The notes under the pieces: generated by a model
The model's input: only the letters and a program-made list of their open reading frames with translations
What the model was told of the DNA's origin: nothing
The model's database searches: none
Assembly (NCBI RefSeq): GCF_000423405.1
Contig: NZ_AUHX01000014.1
Coordinates: forward strand, 17,599-70,833
Length of the DNA stretch: 53,235 nt
Reading direction: 5' to 3'
DNA from: Mesonia mobilis DSM 19841
GTDB taxonomy: Bacteria > Bacteroidota > Bacteroidia > Flavobacteriales > Flavobacteriaceae
Position numbers and translations under genes: made by a program
Part shown: positions 1 through 8,379 of the stretch, one piece after another
Layout: every line of letters starts with the position of its first letter
Numbering within the stretch: the first letter of the stretch is position 1

Positions 1-76
1 TTAGGAGTTAGGAGTTAGGAGTTAGGAGTTAGGAGTTAGGAGTTAGGAGTTAGGAGTTAGGAGTTAGGAGTTAGGA
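1..76. repeat. Heptamer tandem repeat (TTAGGAG)n
   Basis: About eleven uninterrupted copies of the 7-base unit TTAGGAG run from the first base of the window to about base 76, so the array probably continues outside. The copies are essentially perfect, which suggests recent slippage. A 7-base unit would shift the frame if it were coding, but no gene is apparent here. Confidence 0.9.
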
Positions 77-150
77 AGATTTTATTTTTTAGATTCAATG
101 CAAAGTTTTCAAATTAAAACTTTTGAAAAGTTATCCTCCATTCTTCGCAG

Positions 151-182
151 GATGTGATTCCGGATCAAGTCCGGAATGACGG
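151..182. repeat. Short palindromic dispersed repeat, copy 1
   Basis: The core TTCCGGA-TCAAG-TCCGGAA (158-176) is a perfect 7-bp inverted repeat with a 5-base loop. It sits inside a longer shared segment that recurs at 429-458. It resembles small REP-like intergenic repeats; it has no T-run, so it is not an obvious terminator. Confidence 0.7.
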
Positions 183-280
183 AAGAGAAAATAATTCTAA
201 ATTCAGTTTTTTAAGTTTACATCACAAGTTGAAAAATAGCAATTGAAAAATTTTCATTAACTTCAATGAAAATTTTATTT

Positions 281-412
281 ATGGAATTAATTAAACCTGA
301 AGTCGGATTAATATTGTGGCAAACTTTTTTAGTTATTTTATATTTAGGTATAATCGTTTCTCTCTTCTATCTATTTAAACTCATTTATAAAAAAATGAAA
401 AAAGAAAACTAG
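281..412 (+). CDS. Small single-span membrane protein (43 aa)
   Basis: A 43-codon reading frame starts at ATG 281 and stops at TAG 412. Residues about 10-35 form one strongly hydrophobic helix, followed by a lysine-rich tail (IYKKMKKEN) that would lie in the cytoplasm. The N-terminus (MELIKPEVGLILWQTF) resembles the start of flavobacterial ATP synthase subunit b and of other very small flavobacterial membrane proteins, but the protein ends just after the helix. Function is unknown. It is too short for routine ORF calling, and the hydrophobic-then-basic pattern is the main support. Confidence 0.5.
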   Translation: MELIKPEVGLILWQTFLVILYLGIIVSLFYLFKLIYKKMKKEN

Positions 413-428
413 ACTTTCATTATCTGTG

Positions 429-458
429 ATGTGATTCCGGAGCAAGTCCGGAATTACG
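429..458. repeat. Short palindromic dispersed repeat, copy 2
   Basis: Second copy of the palindrome at 151-182: TTCCGGA (435-441), loop GCAAG, TCCGGAA (447-453). Loop and flanks differ by a few bases, while the arms are identical. The two copies flank the small membrane-protein gene. Confidence 0.7.
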
Positions 459-494
459 AAACGCGAACAGTTTCAACTTCTATTTCAACTTCAA

Positions 495-531
495 CAAAAA
501 AAGCAAGCTTTATTACTAAGACCTGCTTTTC
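495..531 (-). terminator. Probable terminator of the ABC1-kinase gene
   Basis: Read on the minus strand, AAAAGCAgG and CtTGCTTTTTT form an imperfect stem followed by a T-run, just downstream of the ABC1-kinase stop codon. The pairing includes a wobble and a fairly long loop, so it is only moderately convincing. Confidence 0.45.
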
Positions 532-553
532 TCAATCAAATTATGAACGCTAT

Positions 554-1864
554 TTAATCGATATATTTCTTAAAATTATTGATCTTCACTTCTGCTTTTA
601 AATCGTGAAGCAAATTATATAATCCGAAAAAGGTTCTATTAATGTAAAGAAAATGTTTACTTCCGCGGTTACCATTCATTTTTCGAAGCTCGGTGTCTTT
701 ACTATACTTTTCACTTAGTTCAGTGATTTTACTCCAAAAACTTTCATCTGAAAAATCGAAAGTCTCCCCGTGAAACGGACTCGTAAATAAGCTTAACATC
801 TCGTAGAAAAGATTCGAAAAATAATCGATTTCTTTTTCGGTATCGTCGGGTCTGAGAATTTCTAATTCAGAAAGTTTTGCCAAGAAAAATTTTCGATTGT
901 TTATATTTTCCGGTACCGCCAATTCGAAATAAGGTTTGTAAAACTCTTCCGGTACTTTTTTAATACATCCAAAATCGATGGCTATTAAATTTCTATCTTT
1001 ATCAATCAAGAAATTACCGGGATGCGGATCGGCGTGAACGGCTTTTAACTCGTGCATTTGAAACATATAAAAATCCCATAAAGCTTGCCCAAGTTGGTCG
1101 CCTTCTTCTTTACTAAAATCTTTCTTTACAAAATCGCTTAAATGCTCACCTTGCATCCAATCCATGGTGATAATGCGTTCGCTCGAAAGTTCTTCGTAAT
1201 ACTTCGGAAAGCGTAAATGCTCAATTTTCGAACAAGCTTCAGAAATAAATTTACTTTGCTCGACTTCCAATTTATAATCGGTTTCTTCGAGCAACTTTCC
1301 TTCTACTTCTTTAAAATATTTTTCAGAATCTTTTCCCTGTAAATTGAACATTTTGATCGCTACAGGTTTTACCATTGCCAAATCTGAACTAATGCTATCG
1401 GCCACACCGGGATATTGAATTTTCACAGCAAGTTTTTTCCCATCTTTTGTCGCTTGGTGTACTTGACCGATACTCGCGGCATTTACAGAGTTTGGCGTAA
1501 AAGTATCGTACAAATCTTCTGGATACGCATCTTGGTAATTTTTAAAAGTTTTTCTTACTAAAGGCGCCGAAAGTGGCGGAACGCTAAATTGCGCCAAGCT
1601 AAATTTTTCTACATAAGCGCTTGGCAGCAAACTCTTTTCCATCGAGAGCATTTGCGCAACTTTTAGCGCGCTTCCCTTTAGGTTTTTGAGACCGTCGTAA
1701 ATATCTTCAGCATTATCTTTATCGAGCTCGTCGCGCGTAAGTTCTTTATTGAAGGCTTTTTTACCGTAATATTTAAGGTAGTTCCCTCCTATTTTTACGC
1801 CGGTTTTTACCAGCTCAGAAGTTCGCCCAATTTTACCCGTGGGTATTTTGTCTATCGATTTCAT
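554..1864 (-). CDS. ABC1/AarF/UbiB-family atypical kinase
   Basis: A 436-residue ABC1 (UbiB/AarF/COQ8) family protein. Visible motifs are the KGSALKVAQ element (63-71) that stands for the family's KxGQ motif, the Ala-rich loop NAASIGQVHQA (about 128-138), the nucleotide-binding lysine in AVKIQ (K148), the catalytic segment HADPHPGNFLID (D279, N284) and the IDFG motif (D297). Family members support isoprenoid-quinone biosynthesis; here that would mean menaquinone, but the substrate is an inference. There is no C-terminal transmembrane helix. It overlaps the upstream TetR gene by one base, so the two are co-transcribed and the TetR protein may control it. Confidence 0.88.
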   Translation of the reverse strand: MKSIDKIPTGKIGRTSELVKTGVKIGGNYLKYYGKKAFNKELTRDELDKDNAEDIYDGLKNLKGSALKVAQMLSMEKSLLPSAYVEKFSLAQFSVPPLSAPLVRKTFKNYQDAYPEDLYDTFTPNSVNAASIGQVHQATKDGKKLAVKIQYPGVADSISSDLAMVKPVAIKMFNLQGKDSEKYFKEVEGKLLEETDYKLEVEQSKFISEACSKIEHLRFPKYYEELSSERIITMDWMQGEHLSDFVKKDFSKEEGDQLGQALWDFYMFQMHELKAVHADPHPGNFLIDKDRNLIAIDFGCIKKVPEEFYKPYFELAVPENINNRKFFLAKLSELEILRPDDTEKEIDYFSNLFYEMLSLFTSPFHGETFDFSDESFWSKITELSEKYSKDTELRKMNGNRGSKHFLYINRTFFGLYNLLHDLKAEVKINNFKKYID

Positions 1865-2544
1865 TACGCCATCTTTTCTTTAAATAAAAACTTTCCGAAA
1901 TCGAGTACACGTTCCAAAGGTGTGTTGTCGAACACATCAAAAACGGTATTGACAGACTTTTCTATCGCTACATCGGTTTTTTCAAATTGAGGAGAATTAT
2001 CATCCATCCAAAATTTCAGTAGAAATAAGGTTTGCAACCAAGCTGCTTCAGAAAAAATTCGCTCGTTACGTTGAAATAATTTTACGTTTTTCTCTTTATT
2101 ATCGTCTTCAATCAAGCCTTTTGCAAAACCAACTACTTTTTTGCGAAGACCTTTTAACTGACTCAAATTTTTCAGTGGCTCGCGATGTTCTTTCAACGTA
2201 AATAACACATAACTTCTATTGGCAGTTAGCATTTCGAAAAAGGTAAAGTAAAACGTAAGTAACTTTTCTCTGCTTTCAAACTGCTCAACTTCCGGAGATT
2301 TATGCATTAGATCGACACTTTTTTGGTAAAAAGTAGTCCAGATTTCCTCTTGTAAACCTTCAAAACTTCCGAAGAACTGATAAAATTCTTCCTCGGTCAT
2401 TTTATTTTCTTTACAAAATTTATAAACCGTTTTTGGAGTCGTTTCATTTTCTAAAACATAATCCATATAGAGAGAGATCACTCGCTCTTTAGTTAATTTT
2501 ACGGTAGATTTTTTAGTTGTTGTTGTTTTCTTCGTTGTCGCCAT
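1864..2544 (-). CDS. TetR/AcrR-family transcriptional regulator
   Basis: A 226-residue protein. After a Thr/Lys-rich N-terminal tail (1-20), residues about 20-65 form a TetR-type helix-turn-helix (TPKTVYKFCKENKMTEEEFYQFF); the helical remainder is the ligand/dimer domain. It is the first gene of a two-gene unit with the ABC1-family kinase (ATG/TAA overlap at 1864). The HTH is diverged from textbook TetR sequences but has the right position and spacing. The ligand is unknown. A role in autoregulating the pair is inferred from the arrangement. Confidence 0.75.
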   Translation of the reverse strand: MATTKKTTTTKKSTVKLTKERVISLYMDYVLENETTPKTVYKFCKENKMTEEEFYQFFGSFEGLQEEIWTTFYQKSVDLMHKSPEVEQFESREKLLTFYFTFFEMLTANRSYVLFTLKEHREPLKNLSQLKGLRKKVVGFAKGLIEDDNKEKNVKLFQRNERIFSEAAWLQTLFLLKFWMDDNSPQFEKTDVAIEKSVNTVFDVFDNTPLERVLDFGKFLFKEKMA

Positions 2545-3055
2545 AATTCAATTCTTTCTTCAAATTTACAACTTTGTTTAATTTATTGATTAAAAACTTA
2601 AACAAAATATTTGTTAAATAATTCTACTGAATATAGAGCAACTTTCATTCCTATTTCAATATTTAAGTAACTGAATTTCAAAATACTTCTATTAAAATTT
2701 CTCGAATTATTTTCCTGCAAGGTTTTGGAAACCTTGTAGGTATTTAATCATCAGTCATAAAGATCTACAAGGCTAAAAGAGAACTAAAGGAAAGGTTACT
2801 CTTAAGTATTTATTTTTAAATAAATTCTGATTCAGATTAAAAATCACCCTTCCGACTTATTACGCTATCGCTTCATAAGCCACCTTCCCTCGAAAGGGAA
2901 GGAACTTTTTGCTTTATAGTTCATTAAACCTTCACTAATAACTCTCACCAAATGACAATCTATTCTTAATCGCTGTCAGTTTGTCATTTTCTGTTTAATG
3001 GTATTTTTTTTGACTTTCTGTAAGCCAACAACTATTAATAAAATTTACAATAGAT
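2545..3055. other. 511-bp intergenic region with palindromes, upstream of htpG
   Basis: No gene is seen. It separates the leftward TetR gene from rightward htpG, so both promoters must lie here. It holds an imperfect 27-bp palindrome (2714-2740, CCTGCAAGGTTT..AAACCTTGTAGG), an inverted repeat CCTTCCC/GGGAAGG (2884-2890/2897-2903), and a TGTCA-rich cluster (2953-2986) close to htpG. The two palindromes look like dispersed intergenic repeats, not terminators, since neither is followed by a clear T-run. Confidence 0.7.
2953..2986 (+). promoter_or_regulatory. TGACA/TGTCA cluster before htpG (candidate operator)
   Basis: TGACA (2953-2957) is followed 16 bases later by TGTCAGTTTGTCA (2974-2986), giving an inverted pair and a direct pair of the same pentamer about 70-100 bases before the htpG start. 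Its position fits a heat-shock operator or activator site. No known HrcA/CIRCE consensus is present, so the identity is a guess from placement and symmetry. Confidence 0.35.
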
Positions 3056-4939
3056 ATGGCAACAGGAAAGATTAATGTTTCGGTAGAAAATATTTTCCCG
3101 CTGATAAAGAAGTTTCTTTACAGCGACCACGAGATTTTCTTAAGAGAGTTAATTTCTAACGCTACCGATGCGACTTTAAAATTAAAACACCTTACTAGTA
3201 TTGGTGAAGCTTCTGTAGAATACGGTAATCCCGTGATCGAAGTAAAAGCAGATAAAGACAAACAAACCCTTCATATTATTGACCAAGGAATTGGGATGAC
3301 CAAAGAAGAGGTTGAAAAATATATTAATGAAGTTGCTTTTTCTGGTGCGGAAGAATTTCTAGAAAAATATAAAGATTCTGCAAAAGATAGCGGAATTATC
3401 GGTCATTTTGGTCTTGGTTTCTACTCGGCGTTTATGGTCGCCAATAAGGTTGAAATTATTACCAAATCTTACAAAGATGAACCGGCAGCACACTGGATTT
3501 GTGAAGGTACGACCGATTTTTCTTTAGAAGAAGCAGACAAAACAGAAAGAGGTACAGAAATTATTCTTCACATAAATGATGATGAAAAAGAGTTTTTAGA
3601 AGACAACAGAATTTCTGAACTACTTACGAAGTACAACAAATTTATGCCGATACCAATTAAATTTGGTACCAAAGAAAAAGAACTTCCTAAGGCAGAAGAC
3701 GCTCCGGAAGATGAAGAGGCAAAAAAAGTTACGGTTGATAATATCATCAACAATCCAGAGCCGGCTTGGACGAAGCAACCTACCGATCTAGAAGAAGAAG
3801 ATTACAAAAACTTCTATCGTGAGTTGTACCCAATGCAATTTGAAGAGCCATTATTCCACATTCATTTAAATGTAGATTATCCGTTTAACTTGACCGGTAT
3901 TTTATACTTCCCGAAGTTGAGCAACGATATGGCGATGCAAAAAGATAAAATTCAGTTATACCAAAACCAAGTTTTCGTAACCGATAATGTAGAAGGTATT
4001 GTTCCTGAATTTTTAACGATGCTGAAAGGAGTTATCGATTCACCGGATATCCCATTAAACGTTTCTCGTTCTTACTTACAAGCCGATGGAGCGGTAAAGA
4101 AAATTTCAAGTTACATTACGCGTAAAGTTGCCGATAAATTAAAATCTTTATTCAATAACAATCGTGAAGATTTCGAAAAGAAATGGGACGATATTAAAGT
4201 AGTGATCGAATACGGAATGCTTACCGAAGATAAATTCTTTGAAAAAGCTCAGAAGTTTACGCTTTACCCAACCGTTGATGGAGAATATTTCACTTACGAA
4301 GAATTAGAAGAAAAAATTAAAGACAACCAAACCGATAAAGATGGGAAAATGGTGATTCTTTATGCTTCTAACAAAGATGAACAACACAGTTATATTTCTG
4401 CTGCAAAAGAAAAAGGTTATCAAGTATTGTTATTAGATACGCCAATCGTTCCGCATTTAATTCAGAAATTAGAAAGCTCTAAAGAAAATATCTCTTTTGT
4501 TCGTGTAGATAGCGATCACGTAGATAATTTAATAAAGAAAGATGAAGATAAAACTTCTAAACTTTCTGAAGAAGAGCAAGAAAAATTAAAAGCCGATTTT
4601 GAAAAAGTTGTTCCTAAAGAAAAGTACACTGTACAATTAGAAGCGATGGATAGTAATGCGGCTCCGCTAATTATTACCCAACCTGAGTTTATGCGTCGTA
4701 TGAAAGAAATGCAACAAACCGGTGGTGGCGGTATGTTTGGTATGGGTAATATGCCAGAAATGTATAATCTTGTAGTCAATACCAACAACGATTTGATCTC
4801 GAGTTTAGTAGGCAAAGAAGAAGCTGAACAAGAACGCATCATTAAACAATCGTTAGACTTAGCTCGACTTTCTCAAAACCTATTGAAAGGTGAAGAGTTA
4901 ACCAACTTTGTAAAACGAAGCTTTGAGATGATTAAATAA
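3056..4939 (+). CDS. htpG: Molecular chaperone HtpG (Hsp90)
   Basis: A 627-residue bacterial Hsp90, the usual length. The N-terminal GHKL ATPase domain shows ELISNATDA (E31, N35), DQGIGM (D76) and GLGFYSAFMV (119-128). An acidic insert (about 205-225, KAEDAPEDEEAKK) precedes the middle domain, and the Met/Gly-rich stretch (GGGGMFGMGNMPEM) near the C-terminus is a feature of Bacteroidota HtpG. ATG 3056 gives the canonical start MATGKINVSVENIFPL. It is a cytosolic ATP-driven folding chaperone, monocistronic, with its own terminator immediately downstream. Confidence 0.97.
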   Translation: MATGKINVSVENIFPLIKKFLYSDHEIFLRELISNATDATLKLKHLTSIGEASVEYGNPVIEVKADKDKQTLHIIDQGIGMTKEEVEKYINEVAFSGAEEFLEKYKDSAKDSGIIGHFGLGFYSAFMVANKVEIITKSYKDEPAAHWICEGTTDFSLEEADKTERGTEIILHINDDEKEFLEDNRISELLTKYNKFMPIPIKFGTKEKELPKAEDAPEDEEAKKVTVDNIINNPEPAWTKQPTDLEEEDYKNFYRELYPMQFEEPLFHIHLNVDYPFNLTGILYFPKLSNDMAMQKDKIQLYQNQVFVTDNVEGIVPEFLTMLKGVIDSPDIPLNVSRSYLQADGAVKKISSYITRKVADKLKSLFNNNREDFEKKWDDIKVVIEYGMLTEDKFFEKAQKFTLYPTVDGEYFTYEELEEKIKDNQTDKDGKMVILYASNKDEQHSYISAAKEKGYQVLLLDTPIVPHLIQKLESSKENISFVRVDSDHVDNLIKKDEDKTSKLSEEEQEKLKADFEKVVPKEKYTVQLEAMDSNAAPLIITQPEFMRRMKEMQQTGGGGMFGMGNMPEMYNLVVNTNNDLISSLVGKEEAEQERIIKQSLDLARLSQNLLKGEELTNFVKRSFEMIK

Positions 4940-4961
4940 GGTTTTAAATCGTTGAAATCAT

Positions 4962-4995
4962 AAAAACCGCCTTAGATACCTAAGGCGGTTTTTTT
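4962..4995 (+). terminator. Rho-independent terminator of htpG
   Basis: AAAAACCGCCTTAG (4962-4975) pairs with CTAAGGCGGTTTTT (4980-4993) around the loop ATAC and is followed by more Ts. This is a near-perfect 14-bp stem 22 bases after the htpG stop codon. Confidence 0.92.
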
Positions 4996-5019
4996 ATATT
5001 TGTGAAAACCTAAATACTT

Positions 5020-5514
5020 ATGCAAAGTTTTACAGCAACTTATACTGAGGATGCATATATTATCAGCAATCAATATTCTGAAGAAATCGGTAAGCTAAAA
5101 ATTGTAAACGATAATGAAATAAGATTTTCCTCTCTCGATGAGAATTACCAATTCAAACTTAGCAAAAATAAGGTTGAAGTTTTAAAAAATGAAAAAAAGA
5201 TAGATGATTTTGAAAGATCTAAACCCTTTATGAATTTTAAATCTAATATTTCCAATTTTAAAATTAGAGGAATTTCCAGTTGGGAAGGAGGAACAAAATT
5301 AGTTGACGAAAACAATAAATTTTTGGTAAAACTTAATAATAAAAGTGCTTGGATAGATAAAGGTATTTACGAATTTAAAACTTTTACAGAAGTTAAACCT
5401 CACCAACTCGCATTGATGCTTCATCTGCATATTCAAGGCTCAAAAGTAAAAACCATTGTCGGAATAGCTTTATCTACAGTTATAGGAGCTATTTTTTTCA
5501 ACCTTTTAAAATAA
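5020..5514 (+). CDS. Tail-anchored protein of unknown function (164 aa)
   Basis: Not recognised with confidence. Residues 1-140 are a soluble beta-rich domain with paired short strands (KLKIVNDNEIRFSS, TKLVDENNKFLVKL) that loosely recall tubby/LURP-type folds. Residues about 143-163 (TIVGIALSTVIGAIFFNLL) are one hydrophobic helix at the extreme C-terminus, so the protein is probably anchored in the inner membrane with the domain in the cytoplasm. There is no signal peptide. The next gene starts 12 bases downstream, suggesting co-transcription with the lipoprotein gene. Confidence 0.6.
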   Translation: MQSFTATYTEDAYIISNQYSEEIGKLKIVNDNEIRFSSLDENYQFKLSKNKVEVLKNEKKIDDFERSKPFMNFKSNISNFKIRGISSWEGGTKLVDENNKFLVKLNNKSAWIDKGIYEFKTFTEVKPHQLALMLHLHIQGSKVKTIVGIALSTVIGAIFFNLLK

Positions 5515-5526
5515 AACGAAAAATTT

Positions 5527-6339
5527 ATGAAAAACCTTTACCTCCTACTCTTTGTTTTAGCTTTCATCAGCTGCAAAAATGAACCTAAAAATACTTCCGA
5601 AGAAATCGAAAAAACTTCAACAGAAGAAAAAGAAGTAAATCCTGCACTCAATTTAGCTGAAACGATTTCAACTACACATCATCAACAAGATTTTTTTAAT
5701 AATGAAGCAGTTGCATTCGATATCGCTATTAATTTTGGTGGGAAAGAACGTTTAAAAGGAAGAGTAACAATGCTCACCAATTCAACCAAAATTAAAATTG
5801 AAAAAGAAGATGGCACGACCTTAATTTTTAATGGCGAAGAAGTTTTTTTATATCCTGAAGAAAATAATTACGACGGCGCTTGTTTCGATATGTTTACTTG
5901 GTCTTACTTTTTTGCGATGCCTTTTAAACTAACCGATGAAGGCACTAAATGGCAAGAAAAAAAAGATTTGAAATTAGATAGCACAGCTTATCATTCTGCT
6001 AAACTTACTTTTGAAAATAATGTAGGTGATGCGCCCGACGATTGGTATGTAATTTATGCAGATAAAAGAACACATTTGCTCAAAGCAGCGGCATATATTG
6101 TAACCTTTGGTAAAGATATAGCCACGGCAGAAGAAAATCCGCATGCCATTGTTTACGATCGTTATTTCACGGTAAAAAGTGTTCCCGTTGCCAAATACTG
6201 GAAATTTTATAATTGGAATGAAGAACAAGGCATTTACGGCGAACCGATTGGCGATGCAGAAATTTCTAAACTCAATTATTTATCGGCAGATCAAGCCAAT
6301 TTCGACGTGCCGGAAAATGCTATAAAAATCGGGCGATAA
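5527..6339 (+). CDS. Lipoprotein, DUF6503-like
   Basis: A 270-residue lipoprotein: the signal peptide MKNLYLLLFVLAFISC ends in the lipobox cysteine C16 and is followed by a Glu/Lys/Thr-rich linker. The rest is beta-rich (DGTTLIFNGEEVFLYPE, LKLDSTAYHSAKLTFE) and reads like the flavobacterial lipoprotein family DUF6503, whose strand pattern resembles LolA/LppX half-barrels. A lipid or ligand-carrier role is only suggested by that fold resemblance. It follows the tail-anchored protein gene closely and precedes the promoter of the thrS operon. Confidence 0.65.
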   Translation: MKNLYLLLFVLAFISCKNEPKNTSEEIEKTSTEEKEVNPALNLAETISTTHHQQDFFNNEAVAFDIAINFGGKERLKGRVTMLTNSTKIKIEKEDGTTLIFNGEEVFLYPEENNYDGACFDMFTWSYFFAMPFKLTDEGTKWQEKKDLKLDSTAYHSAKLTFENNVGDAPDDWYVIYADKRTHLLKAAAYIVTFGKDIATAEENPHAIVYDRYFTVKSVPVAKYWKFYNWNEEQGIYGEPIGDAEISKLNYLSADQANFDVPENAIKIGR

Positions 6340-6366
6340 ATTTATCTTAAACCCTGTAAATAGCTA

Positions 6367-6396
6367 TTGTAAAGAACAATTATACTTTTATCTTTG
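6367..6396 (+). promoter_or_regulatory. Bacteroidota-type promoter of the thrS-infC-rpmI-rplT operon
   Basis: TTG (6367-6369), a 19-base spacer, and TATCTTTG (6389-6396) match the Bacteroidota primary sigma consensus TTTG-N19-TAnnTTTG. Transcription would begin near 6403, leaving a leader of roughly 13 bases before the thrS ATG at 6416. Confidence 0.75.
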
Positions 6397-6415
6397 CAGC
6401 TTTAAAACAAAATCA

Positions 6416-8362
6416 ATGATCAACGTAACTTTGCCTGACGGCAGTATTAAAGAATTTGAAAGCGGCACAACTGTACTTGATGTCGCCAAAAGTATTAGCG
6501 AAGGTTTAGCCAGAAATGTAATTTCTGCAAAATATAACGGTACGACCGTAGAGACAAAAACCAAGCTAACCACCGATGGTTCTTTAGTACTTTTTACCTG
6601 GAGAGATGATGAAGGTAAAAAAGCGTTTTGGCATAGTACTTCTCACGTGATGGCGCAAGCGATTCAAGACTTGTATCCGGGTGCAAAATTAACTATTGGT
6701 CCGGCGATCGATAATGGTTTTTATTACGATGTAGATTTTGGAGAGCATAAAGTTTCTGAAAACGACTTCAAGAAAATTGAAGATAAAATGTTAGAGATCG
6801 CACGTGGTAAACACGAGTTTAAGATGCGTGAAGTTTCTAAACAGGAGGCTTTAGATTTCTATAAAAAAGAAAACAATCCGTTTAAGATTGAATTAATTGA
6901 AAATCTTACCGACGGAGATATTACTTTTTGCGATCACGATACGTTTACCGATCTATGTCGTGGTGGCCACATTCCAAACACCGGAATCATAAAAGCGGTA
7001 AAATTAATGAACATTGCCGGAGCCTATTGGCGCGGTGATGAGCATAACCCACAATTAACTCGTGTTTACGGAGTATCGTTCCCGAAGCAAAAAGAATTAA
7101 AAGAATATTTAGAACTTTTAGAAGAAGCAAAAAAACGTGATCACCGTAAATTAGGGAAAGAGTTACAATTATTTACGTTCTCTCAAAAAGTAGGTCAAGG
7201 TTTACCACTTTGGTTACCAAAAGGAGCCGCTTTACGTGAGCGTTTAGAAAACTTCTTGAAAAAAGCACAACAAAAAGCCGGTTACGAGCAAGTAGTTTCT
7301 CCACACATTGGTCAGAAAGAATTGTACGTAACTTCCGGTCACTACGCAAAATATGGTGAAGACAGCTTTCAGCCTATAAAAACACCGAGTGAAGACGAAG
7401 AGTTTTTATTAAAACCGATGAACTGCCCTCACCACTGTGAAATTTTTAATTCACAATCGTGGAGTTACCGTGATTTACCAAAACGTTTTGCCGAATTTGG
7501 TACAGTGTATCGTTACGAGCAAAGCGGTGAGTTACACGGTTTAACTCGTGTAAGAGGCTTTACACAAGATGATGCGCATATTTTCTGTACGCCAGATCAA
7601 TTAGATGAAGAATTTAAGAAAGTGATCGATTTGGTACTGTACGTTTTTGGTTCATTAGGTTTCGAAAACTTTACGGCTCAAGTTTCATTAAGAGATCCTG
7701 AGAATAAAGAAAAATATATCGGTGAAGAAGAAAATTGGGTAAAAGCAGAAAATGCAATTATCAATGCTGCCAAAGAAAAAGGTTTAAACTATGTCATCGA
7801 GACAGGTGAAGCTGCCTTTTACGGCCCTAAGTTAGACTTTATGGTTAAAGATGCCTTAGGAAGAAGCTGGCAGTTAGGTACCATTCAGGTAGATTATAAT
7901 TTACCGGAGCGTTTCGATTTAACTTACAAAGGTAGTGACAACGATCTTCACCGCCCGGTCATGATTCACCGAGCACCATTTGGAAGTATGGAGCGTTTTG
8001 TCGCTATTTTATTAGAACATACCGGTGGTAATTTTCCATTATGGCTCATGCCAGAACAAGCTATCGTTCTGTCTTTGAGTGAGAAATATGAAAATTATAC
8101 CAAAAAAGTTTTAAATTTGTTAGAAAATCACGAAATTCGCGGCCTTGCTGATAATCGCAGCGAGACCATGGGTAAAAAGATCCGTGAGGCAGAAATGAAT
8201 AAATTGCCGTATATGCTAATAGTTGGTGAACAAGAAGAGAAAGACGGCACGGTTTCTGTACGTAAACACGGTGGAGAGGATTTAGGAGCAATGACAGTTG
8301 AGCAGTTTGCTGAATTGATCAATGCAGAAGTAAATTCATCTCTAAAATCATTTGAAGTTTAA
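6416..8362 (+). CDS. thrS: Threonyl-tRNA synthetase
   Basis: A 648-residue class II aminoacyl-tRNA synthetase that charges tRNA-Thr. Domain order: TGS domain (1-62), editing domain with HSTSH (H73, H77) and C181/H185 of the CRGGH motif, then the catalytic core with zinc ligands C337 (MNCPHHC), H388 and H517, and the C-terminal anticodon-binding domain (about 545-640). All core zinc ligands and the editing-site residues are present. It is the first gene of the thrS-infC-rpmI-rplT operon, the same order as in many bacteria, and has a clear promoter just upstream. Confidence 0.97.
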   Translation: MINVTLPDGSIKEFESGTTVLDVAKSISEGLARNVISAKYNGTTVETKTKLTTDGSLVLFTWRDDEGKKAFWHSTSHVMAQAIQDLYPGAKLTIGPAIDNGFYYDVDFGEHKVSENDFKKIEDKMLEIARGKHEFKMREVSKQEALDFYKKENNPFKIELIENLTDGDITFCDHDTFTDLCRGGHIPNTGIIKAVKLMNIAGAYWRGDEHNPQLTRVYGVSFPKQKELKEYLELLEEAKKRDHRKLGKELQLFTFSQKVGQGLPLWLPKGAALRERLENFLKKAQQKAGYEQVVSPHIGQKELYVTSGHYAKYGEDSFQPIKTPSEDEEFLLKPMNCPHHCEIFNSQSWSYRDLPKRFAEFGTVYRYEQSGELHGLTRVRGFTQDDAHIFCTPDQLDEEFKKVIDLVLYVFGSLGFENFTAQVSLRDPENKEKYIGEEENWVKAENAIINAAKEKGLNYVIETGEAAFYGPKLDFMVKDALGRSWQLGTIQVDYNLPERFDLTYKGSDNDLHRPVMIHRAPFGSMERFVAILLEHTGGNFPLWLMPEQAIVLSLSEKYENYTKKVLNLLENHEIRGLADNRSETMGKKIREAEMNKLPYMLIVGEQEEKDGTVSVRKHGGEDLGAMTVEQFAELINAEVNSSLKSFEV

Positions 8363-8379
8363 TTTAAAATTATATAGTC

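Noticed and set aside
4516-4842. Minus-strand 108-codon frame inside htpG
   Set aside because: It is a shadow of the htpG codons, with Ser/Ile/Leu-rich sequence typical of antisense frames.
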